Source: Sistotremastrum niveocremeum HHB9708 (Eukaryota; Basidiomycota; Agaricomycetes; Sistotremastrales; Sistotremastraceae). Taken from it: a stretch of 64,000 bases of DNA. The notes below the pieces were generated by a model. It did no database searches, was not told where the DNA came from, and was given only the letters and a program-made list of their open reading frames with translations. Below are positions 61,659 through 64,000 of the stretch, piece after piece; the first letter of the stretch is position 1, and each line of letters starts with the position of its first letter. The stretch is from the NCBI GenBank assembly GCA_001630475.1, contig KV419418.1:1-64000 (forward strand), in the 5' to 3' direction. Position numbers and translations under genes: made by a program.

Positions 61659-64000
61659 TTTAACCCGCTCGGAGGCGTTATAAGGGAAAGAGGTGGATCG
61701 AAAGGTGGCTGACGAATGCGATCAGCACACCTCCGGTGCCTTATATCAGCCTCCATAGCCTCCAGAGCCCGAGAGCGACCAGGCGGCTTATGGGGTAACA
61801 GGCGAATAGACCGCAAAGAGGTTTGCGCACTGGAATCAGGATTCATGACGGCCTCGGTGAACATGATACCATCAAGATGCACACATTATCGACCCCATTC
61901 CTCACGATCGCAAAAACGTGTCTATACTCCCGCCGATCGCTCGCTTCCCGGATCCCAGACTGAGTTCAGTGACCCAATATGAACCTCGAACGACCATCCT
62001 CAGCCGGAAGAAAACGTTGAGGGAAAGATGGCGGTGAAGCACTAGTGCTCATGGGGCCCATCCCTACACCGCATAGGACAAGTTTCCAAAGTATTCTGGA
62101 GCCAGCTAGTCATATGTCTGAGCCACAGCTAAAGATGAACGGTATACACGTTTCGCGGCTTGTTGGCACGAAGCCGGTCGGAGTTCGAATTTATTTCCCG
62201 TCCAGACATTCACGAAACGAAACGATACACGGAAAAACGAAATATTTTTAAAGGCCTGTACCACTTTCTAACAGCGCATTAAAGACAGAGTCAGGTCCCA
62301 ATATAATACCTCATCGGCTATGCCCCTTTTCTTGCGCAGGTTTCTATCGCAACTATTATCGAAGAATCGACGAAAGACTTCGATCGAATGCAGAAACTTG
62401 TATTAACATGAGCATTGAACGATGTACGTTCCAACAAAGGACCACTGACATAGTTACGATGGGCCTTCTCAATATATGACTCCTATCATAGAGTCTCTGT
62501 ATCCAGTGCTCACAGAAGTATCCGATCGTCTCACAGGACACCGATGCCTACGATCACTCATACCGCCCATGAATACTAGATTCCCATCTAGTGAAAAATC
62601 ATCGCCACTATCCGAAGATGATAACACTCACTAATAGAATGAACGCCGTGTCCCCTTCTGTGCAGTGCAACAACCCAAGTTGGGACCAAAGCCTCGTTGT
62701 AGCCTCGAGGTAGCGCACCATATATATCCTCCCGCACTGACACAATACCCGATGAAGAGGAGAAGGCTTCATGAGCTGAATATGATACCGCAGCTAGTAC
62801 AAGACTCGTCCTGGGAGATTCGGGACCCGGCTTCTATACAGTCATTATGGGAATCGGGTTCGGTATTGGACGCCCAATCAGCGCAACATCCAGCGGCAAA
62901 TGTAGACGAAACGCGCAGTCTATCGAGCCATTGACGCAGCGCAAGCCAGTAAGGCAGTCTGTTTCGGAGAAACGAGGAGAGAACTGAATTAGCGAAGTTT
63001 GGCAGTCGACAGAAGTAATTACGCAGTCGTTGCGAGGGTCGAATAAACCACGCATGCGTGTCGATGTGGAAATCCGCTGACAGTGGTAACACAAGCTTGA
63101 TCCAATGAAGGGCTGTACCAGAAGACACGATAGTAAAGAGCCATATTTGAGCCATTGGCATGCGTCACGGCGTCCAGTGCACTTCCACGTGATTATTGCT
63201 CGGACGACGATGGGCTGCGATACTTCCCGTCCGGAGAGAGCACAAAGGGATAAAGTTGCAAGAGAACGGCTCTCGTCAACTTAGCCGGCCGACCAACGGT
63301 GCGAGAATTGATTCAGTTGAGCCTAGCCGATAAGGAAATCACGTTCCGACTCGGATATCAGGTACACGATGTAGTCGTGGAAGTTTTAGTCTCCTCTGCT
63401 GCTTCCCGTATCATGACTGCTCAGCGCTCAGTGAACGAACGAAAAGTTTGACCAGAACAACATGGATTGACGACGCAGGCCGGTCGCCGGATTTTCGACC
63501 GTGACGCAACCGCGGTGCCGATGGTGGTTGAAAGCCAGCGCTTATACATTGTTTGTATTTATTTGCACAACCTGTTGATTGCCTTCTTTCCGACTCACCG
63601 CGTCAGCTTCGAACCTGTGATGGAATCACGCTGAAGCTCTCAAATCGGCGGAGAAGCTAGCAGTTACCTGTAGTGTTCTGATTTCACCCCACTGCAAACG
63701 CTCTCCCATCCATTCTGCGGAATTCACAATCCCCGTTGGTCGCCGGGCATCAGCTATCATCTTCGCTGCTCTCGAAGTGTATGACAGCCATCACTAAACT
63801 CGAAACGGATGCAGGAGATTCGAGAGCGCCAGTCAACCTGCGGGTATTTGGTATTCCATGGACCTGATATTTTCTGGCAAACTTGCTCGTGAAGCTCGTG
63901 CTGTCGTAGTTCGTTCACGGCCAGCAGACAGGGAAATTGGCAGGAAGACGTCTGTGCCTCAGCTGTGCCTCATATGTCTCAATCAGCGCGATGTCATGCA
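61659..64000. other. Right-hand 2.3 kb, no supported gene
   Basis: Upstream region of the 61.6-kb gene, then stretches with only short frames (for example - 63161-62769). No domain, RNA gene or transposon end was recognised. A gene entering from beyond the window edge cannot be excluded. Confidence 0.35.

Noticed and set aside
62665-63161. Possible small gene near the right edge
   Set aside because: Short overlapping frames on both strands without motifs or splice continuity.

Overview
This window looks like the left end of a chromosome or large contig from a mushroom-forming basidiomycete (Agaricomycetes). Genes carry many short introns of about 45-65 bases, some exons are only 7-17 bases long, and the proteins include families typical of that class: a GH16 laminarinase-type enzyme, a GH3 beta-glucosidase-type protein, proline/serine-rich hypothetical proteins and an F-box plus WD-type protein. 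No prokaryotic operons, CRISPR arrays, viruses or retroelements were seen. Gene models were spliced by eye using GT-AG (once GC-AG) signals and reading-frame continuity.

Layout. Bases 1-110 are a degenerate telomere-like repeat that runs straight into the middle of a hAT transposase gene (111-961). The next 6 kb is gene-poor subtelomere: a CCGGTT-rich patch that may be a transposon end, a near-perfect 98-base hairpin element and a 107-base tandem duplication. Genes start at 7 kb with an EH-like proline-rich protein (-), then a GATA-like zinc-finger protein (-). From 15 to 22 kb, four + strand features follow: a GH16 enzyme gene with an internal stop, a RNF115/126-type RING E3 ligase with micro-exons, a 927-residue ankyrin protein, and an intron-bearing tRNA-Pro(AGG), which is on the - strand. 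A small Cys/His-rich protein gene and an 813-base Mutator-like non-autonomous transposon with a 9-base target duplication come next.

The 24.8-32.2 kb block is dense and conserved: an AKR7-type aldo/keto reductase, an ERG26-type sterol dehydrogenase head-to-head with the splicing factor SAD1/USP39 (93 bases apart), and a zinc-binding-motif protein. From 33.5 to 38.3 kb lies a 1556-residue disordered protein gene. Its 3' end recurs as a decayed inverted copy at 39.4-40.2 kb. A two-finger C2H2 protein, a 4-kb gene-poor stretch, the CCAAT-binding subunit HAP5/NF-YC, a Cys-rich single-pass membrane protein, an F-box protein, a GH3 gene that has lost its nucleophile segment, and two basidiomycete-type hypothetical proteins complete the window. 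The last 2.3 kb shows no convincing gene.

Functionally the set is mostly housekeeping and regulatory: sterol C4-demethylation, pre-mRNA splicing, ubiquitin ligation, CCAAT-dependent transcription and zinc-finger regulation. There are two glucan-active enzyme genes, and both carry visible lesions. I see no co-regulated cluster. The most unusual signals are the telomere/hAT junction, the two transposon-like inverted-repeat elements, the damaged GH3 and GH16 genes and the inverted gene-fragment duplication.
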